A stretch of 64,000 bases of DNA from Ligula intestinalis (GCA_036362985.1 JAYGXS010000003.1:38396495-38460494), one strand, 5' to 3'; numbered from the stretch's first letter, positions 8,950-20,147 are shown. Notes: generated from the letters alone by a model not told the origin. Program-made: numbers and translations.

Positions 8950-11900
8950 AGCCTGTATGTTTTCTTCCGATGCACTTTTTATTCAACGGTTTTCTGAGCA
9001 TCGAATCCACTCATCAAATCAAAATAACGCTACCAAATTTATGCTACATTACCAAATAGCATTGCGCTCGCGACTTTGTTTGAGCTAGGTAACTTACTGT
9101 ACGTATTCCTTGGTATTTGCATTCGTGGATGAAATCCTCGTCTCAGCCAGTTGCAAAAACGAAACCCTTACTATAACCGCAATTGACGGAGAACTGCAAA
9201 CAAACCCATTCATTGATCAAGCACACCCATAACTTATCAAGCAATCCGCTGTAGAGAAAATTTGTGGTCTGGATTCCCAGTTATACAACCCACAACTTTA
9301 ATGCTCCTCAAAAACAGTCCACCTCATTTTACTTCTGAATTTGCAGCTGATCATTTTTTAAAGAAAGGGAAGCTTATTAAAGTCGGCCTTACATAAGACT
9401 ATTTTTTATGACCGTTAATTAAATGCCACTAAACGATTGCAGCATTTCAGAGGTAATATTGTTCACGGTTAGTAACTTTTATTGATCTGAAAAATCAGTT
9501 AAAATTCCCCCTCAAATAATGATTCAAAACCGGTGTTCACTGTAAAAAAAGGGTAAAAAGTGATAGGCATTTGGTTGTTGATCAAAGAGAGCTTCTCAAG
9601 GGCCGTGCCAATGTACGCCGCACACAAATCAGTGTTCCACCAAAAGTCAAGCGCTCATCTTCTGCAGGCGTTTGACAGCGTCCTTTACATTGTCATGACT
9701 CATGCTCCGTATATGAAACCTGATGTGGCCTTGCCAGAAAGTACTGAATTAAGCTGGCTTGAAGGTCATAAGTGCACGTTCTGTTGCGCTCTACACCCAA
9801 TCCGTGAGTTAGCGAACATAGAGCTGAGAAAATTGATGCCGACAAACGTACGCTGGAGGTGTAGAATTAGGGTCACAAAAATCATCTAGATATATGTTGA
9901 CATGACAGGTTAATCATTGCAAGCGGTTATTCACCGCATGCCTCACAGCAAGGCAGGCTTAAGAACGGTAAATTACGCGTGCGCTAGTTAAAAGGGATTG
10001 TGGATTGTGATTTTCTTCCATCCCTTTTCCGATTTCGTTGTGGAGACAAAGTCACGCATACCGGAGGCGAGTTCGGGTACAGTGCCTGACAAAGCCAAAC
10101 TGTCCATCTACGTGTGCCACATTTACTTTGTTCGCGCGCGATGGTCCAGATTTTGAACGAACGGCGAACGGGGTGGTTGCATTCCGTCTAATTGGTAGTA
10201 ACTTTGAGGTCAGATTGGAAAAGAGTCATTACAGCCTGGCTCTTCATCTGGAAAGGAGGACGAACTTATGCCATCAGTTGGCAGTCTTTCAGCTTACCGC
10301 TTTTAGTGAAGGGTGAGAGTTTGGCAACACGTCAGGTGGTTTAAAGTGAAGAATATCCTCTGAGTACTACGGAGACCCCATTCCCAAAGTCGATCCTACT
10401 CTTTCTGGAGTCTCCCAAGCACCAGGCCACGATCAGATGCCGTCAACCGTCTGATGTTGAGATTGGGCCAAAGTGGTTGGTGCGGCGTGGATCTGCTCCT
10501 AGGCATGCCATAAATGAAAAGAGTGAAAACAACCGTTGCGTGTATTGGTATTCAAATGCTCAATGGCGCGATGAAGAATTGCCTTGTGAAACTAGACATA
10601 TTCCAAAAGTTTTGGACATAGTGCTTCAATCCATGAATTCATATTCGCTGAGGTGCATGTAGGGTTTTCAAAGGCAGTGCCTACTACCCTAAATATACTG
10701 AACTAAATATACCGAACTAATGCATGGCAAAGAAATGCATGTAGGCGTGACCCAGAAAGCGCTAACGCTAATTGTAAAAGCGAATTATGGGACAAGAATA
10801 TTCTAGGGTCCTCCTCCTCGTCCTCCTCTACATCATCATCAATCCCACCATCAGTATCATTATTCGGGACTTGTTTTGGCAAAAGTCGCCTATGTAGCCC
10901 CACTCATATACCCTTGGTGCCAGAATTTTGTCGTGCAAAAACGGTGGTTGTAGAATAATGTGGGGTGCGGAAATATAATAGGCAGAGGAGGAAATTTTTA
11001 GAAGTAAGTGTTAAGTGAAAAAATGTAGTCGAAGTTGCTTCCCGCGGCCACTGGGAGCAGGTTGTTCCGCTTGTAAACTGAAGGTGTGCGCGGTGCTTCG
11101 CGCCACGGACTATACTAATCTAACTCCAGAACGGTGAGTTGGACCACAGGTAAGTTGAAGTAGACGATCTCATAACTACCATTTTAATTTTTCGGGAAAC
11201 TAAAAAACCTGCAGTTTGGTAATCGAGTTTCTCTGCAATAGATTAACTGGTAATACAGATCAGGAAAATCTACAGATTTTAATCAACAACACTTCTAAAT
11301 ACATACAATTAAAATGCATTGAGCATTTATTAAAGTATATTCCACTACGTGTCCTAATATTCCGCCCATAAAACCTGATGAACACAGTTTTCGTAGAAAA
11401 ACATGCTGGTTGTAGGGATTAATGAGTGGGGCTACATAAGCTACTGTTGCCCTTGTTTTATTCGGCAAAGTAGAAATTACTAATGTTGGATTTGGCAAGT
11501 TCATATTATGCGCTTTGAGGACATGAAATGGTGCCTTATTCGATTGCTCTCTTTTACTTGTATGCGGAGCGTAAATGTACAGCTAAGTTCAAAGACGTAC
11601 ACTTAATACTCAGACCACTTAAATTACCAAGTCATTTATCAGCTGAGGATAAATTCAATATCTCGAGAGGAAAATCAAAAGCAGTCAATAGCCGTTTAAT
11701 AAACGTGACATTTAAATTATCTGCGTATAACTTACTACTAGTAAGGCTGGTTCTATAACTGCTTTTCAGTGCTCCTTCTCTTCTATGGAAACGACTTCAT
11801 TTAGAATAACTAGGGGTCCTTTCATTATTATCTGGTTTTTCGGAGCATGCAAAACAGGTTATTTCATTAATCTAAAAATATGTGAAGGCTGCGTGACCCA

Positions 11901-12030
11901 AAAGTCACCATGTTTCTTAGCAAATGAATAAATACCGTTCGTTTGATTTCGTAGCGACTTTGAGAGTTCTAGGTGTTTTTTTTTCATTGCGAAATGGTTG
12001 GAGTGGTTAACGTGCCCCCCTCCCTCACTA
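8950..12030. other. Interval without a recognisable gene
   Basis: Short ORFs only. A CT-rich trinucleotide patch lies at 10804-10850 and makes the minus-strand reading acidic by chance (runs of D and E). A short motif around TATGTAGCCCCACTCAT occurs at about 10892 on the plus strand and again at about 11430 on the minus strand, so part of an old repeat is present in both orientations. Confidence 0.45.
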
Positions 12031-12044
12031 ACAGGAGACGGGGA

Positions 12045-12120
12045 TATAAAACATTTTCCTGTAATGCAGGTGACCGAAACGTCGGACAAATAAAATACTG
12101 GTCCCAGGGTATGTCTTTCC
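12045..12120 (+). mobile_element. PLE 3' terminal-repeat fragment
   Basis: GACCGAAACGTCGGACAAAT followed by AAATACTGGTCCC matches the GAAACGTC...AATAAA...GTTCCAG ending of the terminal repeats near 42700 and 16670. The upstream CTGANGA half of the hammerhead core is not recognisable, so only the tail is called. Confidence 0.5.
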
Positions 12121-12355
12121 GCCTTTTATTCAATTACTTGGGCCTCGCATATTTTCGACTATTCAGAATCTTAATCATGAATGATAATATTCCCTATTTC
12201 GCTATTACTAATCCTAACCGTGCTTTAATCATAATTTCAAGTGCCCTGGAAGTTGGTCAAAAGCCATGGCGGCCATATAAGCTGTCATTGCCCTGCATTT
12301 ATCGATTGAAAATTTGCAGGGAACACATTTTCAAAATCTAGAATAAAAACTTAAA

Positions 12356-12450
12356 ATTGAAGCACTGGTTTCCCAGGATAAATTTAAACGAAACAAAAAC
12401 GACGGAATACGTAGAATTAATTTACGTCATAGAATTTCACGACTTTTTAA
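12356..12450 (-). mobile_element. Solo PLE terminal-repeat fragment with one-sided extension
   Basis: It begins with the extension motif (TTGAAGCACTGG, then TTTCCCAGGATAAATTT). A degenerate hammerhead follows on the minus strand: TTGATTA in place of CTGATGA, then GAAATTCTATG. The layout is the same as the 25.48 kb miniature element and the 24.52 kb solo repeat. Confidence 0.5.
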
Positions 12451-12454
12451 TCAA

Positions 12455-13460
12455 CGGTGTACGGTCGTTGCCTATTAATAAGACAAGATAAACCATCCAG
12501 TTAAACATCGGCCTAGTGAAGTGAAACGCGATAGGTAAATAAAGTAGGAATTGTTGATCTAATATGTAGCTGCGCATAGTGAGGAGTAGGAAAGATTTTG
12601 TTCTTATTAGTAGGCAATAACCGCGTGTAGTGGAGTAAGAAGTTGCCTTTGCCTTGTTCAAAAATTAAGAAGTGGCCTGAAAAAAGTATTGATTTTTAGT
12701 GGTAGAAGAGCACATGGGATACTCAGTACATACACTTCCTCATTATGGACGGTCCAGGATTCCAGGAAATTTCGAGAATTCTGAATATGATTTGATGACA
12801 GTTGAAAGTGTGATGTATTTGTTTACGTTCCCTAACGTCTGTTCTCTATAGAGGCAGCAAATGACCTCACAGTAGATGGAAATGAAATGTAAAATTTGAT
12901 TATAATCTCATATAAAGGACCTTTTATTGATCTTTTTGTCACGCAATTAGCAGCGCAAATTAAGCGCATTGACATTTCGTGTACAAAGAACTCTTGGCAT
13001 ACCATAAGGTCGTTCACGCACATGGCATTAACCGCAAAATTAGCCCAAGCGTTGTAGCCTTCGTTTCGTTCCTCTAAGGGCGAGCAGAGTGTAGGTTAAG
13101 GTGCACTTTTAGTAGCCGAAGCTGCTAGTCAAAAAGTAGTCCACGCGGGTGCGACCAAAGACTCGTGAAAGTGGGAGTCGAGGTCTAGTGTCTGCCCATT
13201 AATTTATGTGAGGTTTGGTTGTCAGGGAAAATAATGCTCCCTCATGGTAAGTCATCTAACAACCTGTAAAATACATGTGGACAAATCTGTTAATGTTAAT
13301 CTCTCATTTAAGCACAACATTAAATCGCCAAAAATATAGGTCGTACTTCATTAAAGAGTTGAAGAGAGCTTCATTAAATAAAGCATTTACAACAATTATG
13401 ACAGAATTTATTAGAATTGTAATTTTATCAAAGAATGATCAAGAATTAACATTAAATGTC
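12455..13460. other. Interval without a recognisable gene
   Basis: AT-rich. A 62-codon plus-strand ORF at 13275-13463 (contains YFIKELKRASLNKAF) reads like protein sequence, but I could not assign it to a family. It stops at 13463, just before the assembly gap. Confidence 0.4.
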
Positions 13461-13466
13461 TGAATA

Positions 13467-13513
13467 TCCTGAAAACATAAAGAAGAAGCCAATTATGAAA
13501 AACTCAAAGGAAA
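13467..13513 (+). repeat. 47-bp gap-flanking duplicate, left copy
   Basis: The 47 bases before the N run are repeated exactly after it at 13614-13660. This is the pattern left when two overlapping contig ends are placed side by side with a default gap. Confidence 0.9.
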
Positions 13514-13613
13514 NNNNNNNNNNNNNNNNNNNNNNNNNNNNNNNNNNNNNNNNNNNNNNNNNNNNNNNNNNNNNNNNNNNNNNNNNNNNNNNNNNNNNNN
13601 NNNNNNNNNNNNN
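13514..13613. other. Assembly gap (100 N)
   Basis: Exactly 100 N, a conventional placeholder length. The identical flanks suggest that no sequence is really missing. Any ORF drawn through it is an artefact. Confidence 0.95.
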
Positions 13614-13660
13614 TCCTGAAAACATAAAGAAGAAGCCAATTATGAAAAACTCAAAGGAAA
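13614..13660 (+). repeat. 47-bp gap-flanking duplicate, right copy
   Basis: Identical to 13467-13513. Confidence 0.9.
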
Positions 13661-13664
13661 GAGC

Positions 13665-14320
13665 TCAATTTAATTCCCCTGTTTCGATAACCTGCTTAAC
13701 CTATGAATAAATGAATATATCGTAGGAGATGACGAAGAAAGTTTGTAAATAAAAGTAACTATGAATCTAAATTTGGTACACTTGCAGCCAGAAAGCGCGG
13801 ATTCTTTAAAAGGTTAAGCCTTACTTTTCCGAACCGGTAGTTTGTTGGTCACGATCGGTGCAGACCACAATGTCCGGTGGTATTAACTGGTCCGTGATAA
13901 GTCGTTAATCAGTAGCCATGCACTCATACAGCAACAAAATGTACAGTCGATGCTAAACCACACAGTACACTAAATAAAATAGTCAATATTTTGACTCGCA
14001 GTTGAGATCATGCCGTTTGGAAATGGCATTCTCCTTCGTTTAAGTAAGTTACGCGAATATTTGTCAGCTGAATGTCTCCTTCACATACTTTTCAAAATGG
14101 TAACTTATTATTAAAAGTGTTGTGATGCATATAGCACATATTAATACCGGACGTTTTCTGTACTCGTTCACCTTTACTAGCAATGAATTTTCGTGTTCGA
14201 ATGTGTCTACAAACATGATGCAAACGACAAAATTAAAAAAAGTGAATTCGAATAGTCACTTTTTAGGTAAATAATTTTAAAAAATAGCTTATTGTTAAGG
14301 TTTTGATAACTAACTCCATT
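13665..14320. other. Interval without a recognisable gene
   Basis: AT-rich flank upstream of the 14.4 kb PLE. No inverted or direct copy of that element's 3' terminal repeat was found here, so the PLE appears 5'-truncated. Confidence 0.5.
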
Positions 14321-14363
14321 AACATCCAAGTTTACGAAGAAAAGCTTTTAAAGATGGTAACTC

Positions 14364-16292
14364 GTGAACAATTTTTCGTCGAAACAATTAACAGAGCAGC
14401 AATTACACGTGCTTCAGCACGAAGCCTGTTTTAATACTGCAGATGCCGACCCACTTGACTTCATTGCTACAGTGGAAGCGATGTTGGTGAGAACGGAGGC
14501 AACTGACAACACTAAACATTCAATACGACAACGTGTGACCTCCTTGCTTATGACTCATAAACCAGCCAGCTACATCTCACAAAGTGAGTCAAAAGCCTTG
14601 AGCGAACTGAAGAAAGATTATAGCATTATCATCTTACCTGCTGATAAGGGACGGTCGACTGTCGTGATGAACCGACAAGATTATAACGACAAAGCTAAGA
14701 CGCTTCTTGACGACATAGCATTTTGCCAACCAACACCCAATTTGCAAGCCAAAGCATTATCCAACCGATTGACTAAACTTCTCAGAGAATACCGGAGAAA
14801 GAATGTGATCACTATGAATGAGTGGCACCAAATAAAGGTAACGGATACAGCTTTGGTGCGATTTTATGGACTAACAAAAATCCACAAACCAAATGTCCCA
14901 CTTCGGCCAATCGTTGCCCTTAAAGGCAGCCCAACGTATAACTTGGCAAAGTGGATATTTAGAAAACTTAAATTCCTCCAAAGCAACTCGATTACCTTAG
15001 TTCAATCAGCCTCTCGATTCCTCGAGGACCTCCGAGGTCGGACGATTCAATCAGACGAAATCATGGTCTCTTTCGACGTGACTTCATTGTTCACATCCAT
15101 AACGCCAAAACTGGAGCACAATTACTTACAGAAGAGACTTGAAGAGGCATATGATGAGGCTCAAAGCCCACTAAAAATGGAACACCTTATGAGGTTATTC
15201 GAATTCTGCCAGAAAACTTACTTTACCTTTGCTGGCGAAACGTACGAACAGATCAAAGGAACTCCAATGGGCTCCCCGATCTCTGGCTTAGTGGCAGAAC
15301 TGGTTCTACAGGAACTAGAAAATATCGCCTTCGCCCAGCATGAGCCTGTCTTCTGGCGCCGCTACGTCGACGACACGTTTGTCATCCTCAAGAGAAATAT
15401 GCTGCAAAACTTCCATGACTTGCTCAATGGAATATTTCCTGACATACAATTTACACGGGAAGAAGAAAAAGAGCAGCAGCTGCCTTTCCTTGATGTCCTC
15501 GTCAAGAGAACACCCAATGGTGAATTCGAAACGACGGTTTACAGGAAGGCGACGAACACAACACAACTCCTAAGTTTTCACAGTAACCATCCAGTTGCTC
15601 ACAAATGGAGCTGTGTAAAAACACTCTTCAAACGGATCCAGACCCACTGCAGTAAACCAGAGGAAAAGGCACGCGAGGCCAGATATCTCCGTGACCAGTT
15701 CCTGCGGAACAGCTATCCAAAAGCATTTATAAACCGATGCCTACGCGTTCGGCCCCGGAGGACCCATACAGAAGAACCACCGAAGATATGGCACGCTCTG
15801 CCATACATAAAAGACGTCTCAGAAGCGACTGAGCGCATCGCTGCGGGACTAGGTGTTGGAATTGCACACAGACCCAAAGCTACAATACGCAGCAGAGTGA
15901 TGAAAATAAAACACCGGCTTACGCAGAATGAACAATCTGGTGTAGTATATCGCATCCCATGCATAAACTGTCCCTGTAATTATACAGGTCAAACGGAACG
16001 CATGCTCAGATCGCGTATACGTGAACACAAGCAGTTCGTGCGACTAGGCGACGAATCATCACAAGTTGCAACTCACACCTACGAAACAGGCCATGAGTTC
16101 AACTTCGCTGCCGTCAAGGTACTCGCCCACGCGGGAAACAAGACGAGCAGAGAATTTATAGAAGACTGGTCCACGGATGAGAATTCGGTTAACAGATGTG
16201 TCGAATTGGCGCCAGTGTACAGGGCCTTACACTATTGCAAACGATCACATCCAGACGCCCGCCGTAATCAATTGGCCCAACATCCTCCATAA
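14364..16292 (+). CDS. Penelope-like reverse transcriptase with GIY-YIG endonuclease
   Basis: An ORF of 642 codons with no internal stop. It begins inside the reverse-transcriptase (RT) N-terminal extension (SSKQLTEQQLHVLQHEA at 5-21). Then come LPADKGRSTVV at 91-101, FYGLTKIHK at 167-175, LRPIVALKGSPTYNLAKW at 180-197, motif A FDVTSLFTSI at 237-246, motif B KGTPMGSPIS at 298-307, the catalytic YVDD at 334-337, and PFLDVLV at 374-380. The C-terminal GIY-YIG domain spans about 520-620 with VVYRIPC at 527-533, a CINCPC cysteine cluster, YTGQTER at 540-546 and REH at 553-555. PLE proteins copy their RNA at nicked target sites. The family N-terminus (about 150-200 residues) is missing because TAA stands at 14358-14360, and the first codon is GTG. 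All visible catalytic motifs are intact, so this is the best candidate in the window for a recently active protein. Confidence 0.92.
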   Translation: MNNFSSKQLTEQQLHVLQHEACFNTADADPLDFIATVEAMLVRTEATDNTKHSIRQRVTSLLMTHKPASYISQSESKALSELKKDYSIIILPADKGRSTVVMNRQDYNDKAKTLLDDIAFCQPTPNLQAKALSNRLTKLLREYRRKNVITMNEWHQIKVTDTALVRFYGLTKIHKPNVPLRPIVALKGSPTYNLAKWIFRKLKFLQSNSITLVQSASRFLEDLRGRTIQSDEIMVSFDVTSLFTSITPKLEHNYLQKRLEEAYDEAQSPLKMEHLMRLFEFCQKTYFTFAGETYEQIKGTPMGSPISGLVAELVLQELENIAFAQHEPVFWRRYVDDTFVILKRNMLQNFHDLLNGIFPDIQFTREEEKEQQLPFLDVLVKRTPNGEFETTVYRKATNTTQLLSFHSNHPVAHKWSCVKTLFKRIQTHCSKPEEKAREARYLRDQFLRNSYPKAFINRCLRVRPRRTHTEEPPKIWHALPYIKDVSEATERIAAGLGVGIAHRPKATIRSRVMKIKHRLTQNEQSGVVYRIPCINCPCNYTGQTERMLRSRIREHKQFVRLGDESSQVATHTYETGHEFNFAAVKVLAHAGNKTSREFIEDWSTDENSVNRCVELAPVYRALHYCKRSHPDARRNQLAQHPP

Positions 16293-16610
16293 TCATCCCA
16301 CTTTCGATGCTGACGTGGCCATTTGGCGCCCAAGCCTACATAATCCCTCTCTTCTCATCCTCCTTCCCTTGTCCTATGATTTTTTTAATTGCCCATCCCT
16401 CCCACCCTAACTATTGCTTGTTTTGTTGATGATTCTATTTCTGTAAATATTTCCACTCAACTTGTCGATCTTGCCTACTGGCACAGGATAGCACAGCCCT
16501 CAGTGGCAAGTCGGCAGCACACAAAATTATCGATTTTCTGCACGTTCGAAATTTTATTTATTGTACACACGCCCCAAGTAGCTTCCACATTTGTTACTGT
16601 TTCTCCCCCT

Positions 16611-16640
16611 CTGACGATGGGCTCTTGTAAGAGCTCGAAA
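16611..16640 (+). ncRNA. Hammerhead ribozyme core in the PLE 3' terminal repeat (long stem II)
   Basis: CTGACGA at 16611-16617. A stem II of seven pairs follows (GGGCTCT with AGAGCTC, loop TGTA), then GAAA at 16637-16640 and GCTCAG. All invariant core bases are present. This long-stem form differs from the 2-bp stem forms at 7.7, 21.4 and 25.5 kb. Confidence 0.7.
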
Positions 16641-16724
16641 GCTCAGAAAAAAATAAATTTTGTTCCAGTGATGGACCATATGTCTCCTTTACCAATATAA
16701 ATTCCTGGAATACGAGTATTCTGT

Positions 16725-17440
16725 CGCATTCGTTAATATTTGTAAAGCACGTTGATGAAGGGAAAGTCCTTTTTATATGCACAAAATGGCATGCTTACGA
16801 TTTCCCTTGACAATTATCTGTAGAACTTTATGATATGTATATTTTATTAGTGATATTTAGTTGTCGCAGTTAGAGCGATTTTTACGTTTTCGGAATTTTA
16901 GTATGCTTTCAACTGGTCGTTATTTCGAGATAAACTATTGCTAGTTTTTCTTTTGAGCTTAAAAGTCCCTTAAGGTTGTTCATTATTATTTGTAAGCTTG
17001 CCCACAGGCCTTACTTTTGTCAGTTTGCATGAGACAGTTTCAGCACTGTATTTTTTAATCATACCGGGCCACCTTTCAACCTAAGCATCATATATTTATG
17101 TCTTCTAGTCTATACTAATAATGGTATAAATAAATTATCTGTCTTTCCAGCCAATATGTCTTTGAAAACCCATCTCCTTCACTGAATCGCTGCCAAACTT
17201 CTTTGTCACAAGTACTGGAATGCAGCAATAGGTGGAGATTGGTTTTTTTGTGTCCACAGGACAAATAATAGGAATTCCTTTCCTTAATCTTTATGGCACT
17301 GTTTTAACATCTGAAGAGGGAACTTATTCACCCTAACCTTCATTCTAATTTGCTTTGAATTTGGCGCAAAGCCACCAGTATTATGCGGCGTTCCCATTCC
17401 CTTGTCCTGCTGGCGAGCCAGCTGAATGATCCCCACTCAG
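16725..17440. other. Interval without a recognisable gene
   Basis: AT-rich spacer between two PLE insertions. No domain or repeat end was identified. Confidence 0.5.
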
Positions 17441-17445
17441 TCGTC

Positions 17446-17457
17446 TATTGTTTCATC
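17446..17457. repeat. Left target-site duplication of the 17.5 kb PLE
   Basis: TATTGTTTCATC, matching TATTGTTTAATC at 18989-19000 in 11 of 12 positions. Confidence 0.75.
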
Positions 17458-17497
17458 TGAAGACTGTATAAACAGCAAAATTTAATGGATCCATAAA

Positions 17498-17516
17498 TTT
17501 CGAGAGGGCTCTTCAG
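17498..17516 (-). ncRNA. Hammerhead ribozyme core, left arm
   Basis: Minus strand: CTGAAGA, GCCCTCTC, GAAA, then TTTATGGATCC. Core bases are intact and stem II is minimal. Confidence 0.55.
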
Positions 17517-17659
17517 TTGCCACCCCTCATGGCATAACGGGAATGAACGTTAGAAAAAATACACAACTGAATTCATACAGAAAAAATCGATAAAAACCGG
17601 CAAGGTCGCTGTGCATGGCCAAAAGGCATTCGATAAAGCTGAAAGTTAAACGCTGATGG

Positions 17660-18704
17660 CCATCTACATCGACAAATTGATGGAGTAGCAATGGGAAGTC
17701 CCCTGGGACAAACTTTTGCTGACATATTTATTGGGCATCTAGAAGAAAAAGTATCTACGAAGTTGAACAAGATAACCTTGTACAGAAGATACGTAGATGA
17801 CGTCTTCGCGATCGTAGACAACATCAAAGAAGCTGAACAATTATTGCTTATAATGAACAGCCTGCATCCCAAGATCCAATTTACCATCGAACAGGAACGG
17901 GATAACCAGCTTTCTTTCCTCGATGTTCACATGTCAAGAAAGAAAGATGACTCCATCTCACGAACTGTCTACCATAAGAATACGTGAAAAGGACAGTACT
18001 TGCATTATTTGAGTTTTGTGCCCATTCAATGGAAACGAAACTTGGTATGCACTCTCTTCCAGAGAACGAGAAAAATCTGTTCTGTGGATATATTGGAAGC
18101 GGAAATAACTAAACTCAAAGTAACTCTACAGAAGCGCGGATACCCAACACAGTTTATAAACAAATATAAAAAACCATTACGGCCTAAAATGACGGAACAG
18201 ATAGTTCCGAAGAAGCCCGTTTTCATATCTTTGCCGTTTAAGGGTGACAACATTTTCAATACCATCAAGAGACGACTCATTAATGCCATTCACAGGACAT
18301 ATTATGCCGCTGAGCTTATAATTTGCAATCTAACAAAGCTTTTACCGATTCCTCGTGCGAAGGATGCCTTGCCGATGCACGCCACTTCAAACTGTGTTTA
18401 TGAATTTACATGCACTTGCGGATGCAAGTACATAGGGCGAACGCAAAGGTAATTGGCCATCAGAGCAAAGGAACACTTACCTAGCTGGTTGTTTAAACAA
18501 GAAAAACGAACACCTCGCTCGTCAATCACTGAACACTTGCTAGATACGGGGCACTCCGTGGACCCTAAAACCTCCTTCCGAGTACTTGTTTAAGCACGAA
18601 CAACTCGCACCTTACGCTACCTGGAGGCAGCGTACATAAGGCGGTTTAAACCCGACCTATGTAAACAATTGGAGCATGTTGTTAACCTAACTTTACCTTG
18701 GTAA
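17660..18704 (+). pseudogene. PLE reverse transcriptase/GIY-YIG remnant (second lineage)
   Basis: The surviving part starts at reverse-transcriptase motif B (MGSPLGQTFADIFIGHLE, 17691 on) and keeps an intact YRRYVDDVFAIV and LSFLDVHMS. A stop at 17985-17987 and a frame change near 18000 interrupt it. It then continues with LQKRGYPTQFINKYKKPLRP and the nuclease segment NCVYEFTCTCGCKYIGRTQR. After a stop at about 18450 comes LAIRAKEHLPSWL, ending ...NLTLPW and TAA. The MGSPLG and YIGRT signatures separate this lineage from the 14.4 kb element (MGSPIS and YTGQT). The upstream two-thirds of the polymerase is deleted. Confidence 0.85.
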
Positions 18705-18927
18705 CACTGGCTCCTTGTTTACACATTCCCCTCCCCGAATTTTCTTTCATTTTTGCCTCGACGCTTTTTCTCCAGTTTTTGCTGTCTACAGCGTTTAACT
18801 TTCAGCTTTATCGAATGCCTTTTGGCCATGTTCAGTGACCTTGCCGGTTTTAATCGATTTTTTCTGTATGAATTCAGTTGTGTATTTTCTCTAACGTTCA
18901 TTCCCGTTATGCAATGAGGGGTGGCAA

Positions 18928-18946
18928 CTGAAGAGCTCTCTCAAAA
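18928..18946 (+). ncRNA. Hammerhead core, right arm, with GAAA mutated
   Basis: CTGAAGA, GCTCTCTC, then AAAA where GAAA is expected. The invariant G12 is lost, so this copy should be inactive. It is otherwise the mirror of 17498-17516. Confidence 0.45.
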
Positions 18947-18988
18947 TTTATGGATCCATTAAATTTTGCTGTTTATACAGTCTTCAAA

Positions 18989-19000
18989 TATTGTTTAATC
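18989..19000. repeat. Right target-site duplication of the 17.5 kb PLE
   Basis: TATTGTTTAATC, partner of 17446-17457. Confidence 0.75.
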
Positions 19001-19009
19001 ATACAAAGT

Positions 19010-19630
19010 AATCAAAATATTGGCAACAAAAACAGTTAATTCAGTCTGTGAAAGGTGAAAAATCTTTTTGCACGTATTTGGATATATCTGGACCCTAAAA
19101 TTTTCTTAAATAATGGCTCTAAGACCATTTGACTGAGGAAACTTAAGTCAAACCCGTAAAGTGAGATAAAGCCTCCTTCCTTTGTACTATGCTCGTTAGA
19201 ATTTGAAAAACTGACAAAACTCACAAAGGCGGAACAGTGCTAGCTACCGCCACCTACGCCAATAGCAAAGTCAATGACACAACGTTACGCAACTCGCGTG
19301 TACTTATTCCCCTCCAAGGCCTTTGGTGGCCTTTACTCAAAGTCATGCAAAACAGAGCATATTTGCAGCTAACCAGTGTAATTGCTGATTAATCAGTCAC
19401 TCATTTCATTCGTGGAGATCACAGTCCAATAGGAGCCCTTTTAAAATGTTTAGTATGCGTTTTATTAGCCAGGTGCGTTACCGAGTTGCAACTAACTGGT
19501 GGATAGAAAACAGTGAAATGCAAATGTCGCAAGGTCAAATTTGGTGTTTTCTCACAGTTTGCAAGAGATCCAGGCTCTGTATTTTGTAAACAGGTACGTA
19601 GCGTATGGAAATTGAAAGCCATTGGAGAAC
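19010..19630. other. Interval without a recognisable gene
   Basis: Short ORFs only. No repeat ends were identified. Confidence 0.45.
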
Positions 19631-19785
19631 TGTTAGTGATACATAAGTCTGAGATGTAAGTAAGGACAACTAGTGATCATGGTTAGTGAGGCAAAGGGTC
19701 GTAAAATATTCCTTTCATCATCCGTGGAAGAGGAAGAAGAAGAAGAAGAGACGATTTCTGGCACTGATGTGTATTTTGGCTGACC

Positions 19786-19815
19786 TTTCAAAAGCATGCT
19801 CGCTTCCATCGTCAG
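19786..19815 (-). ncRNA. Hammerhead ribozyme core, left arm of the miniature (long stem II)
   Basis: Minus strand: CTGACGA, then TGGAAGCGAGCATGCTTTT (an AAGC...GCTTT-type stem), then GAAA and GGTCAGCC. Invariant positions are intact. The layout resembles 16611-16640. Confidence 0.55.
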
Positions 19816-20147
19816 AGCGTGGTGTCTGTACTCCTGTTCGCGTCAGATAAATGTATCCGACTAGTAGCTTTGCCTAAGGCCCATGTGTCAGTGAATTGCA
19901 CCAATCGAGTTTCGTGCCTATTTGAATTGCTCGCGCCCTCACGGGTGTCTTCATGAGCTGTGTCAAGTCGTTTGTGTCTCGTGAGCGTTTCCACCCTCTT
20001 TGCTCGCGGCTGCCGGCTGTCGGCCCTGCTAATCTCTCTCTGCTCAACCGAAAATCGATCGGTGCAATCGATTGCCACATTAGCATTAGGCAAAGCTACT
20101 GGCCGGACACATTCATCTGACGCGAACAGGAGTACAGACACCACGCT

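Larger units (their letters stand above)
14361..16720 (+). mobile_element. Penelope-like element, best-preserved copy, 5'-truncated
   Basis: A long reverse transcriptase/GIY-YIG ORF (14364-16292) is followed by about 430 bases of 3' terminal repeat. That repeat holds a hammerhead core at 16611-16640, the AATAAA-like GAAAAAAATAAATT, and a GTTCCAGTGAT motif shared with the 42.7 kb unit. No second terminal repeat was found on the 5' side, and an in-frame stop at 14358 truncates the N-terminal region usual for the family. The exact right end is uncertain (about 16690-16720). Confidence 0.85.
17458..18988 (+). mobile_element. Internally deleted PLE with long inverted terminal repeats
   Basis: The two ends, 17458-17655 and 18789-18988, are inverted repeats of about 200 bp. 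Both run through GACTGTATAAACAG, AATGGATCC and CATTCGATAAAGCTGAAAG. Each arm carries a hammerhead core. A flanking 12-bp duplication (one mismatch) defines the boundaries. The interior encodes only the last third of the reverse transcriptase and the nuclease, so at 1531 bp this is a shortened copy. Confidence 0.9.

Noticed and set aside
10703..10903. Minus-strand ORF with an acidic run (DDDVEEDEEED)
   Set aside because: The acidic run is a by-product of a CT-rich trinucleotide tract; nothing else in the reading is recognisable.
13456..13710. 84-codon ORF running through the first N gap
   Set aside because: The reading crosses 100 N, and both sides contain the same 47 bases; it is an assembly artefact.
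15315..15964. ORFs of 77-83 codons on both strands inside the PLE coding region
   Set aside because: Shadows of the 642-codon reverse-transcriptase ORF.
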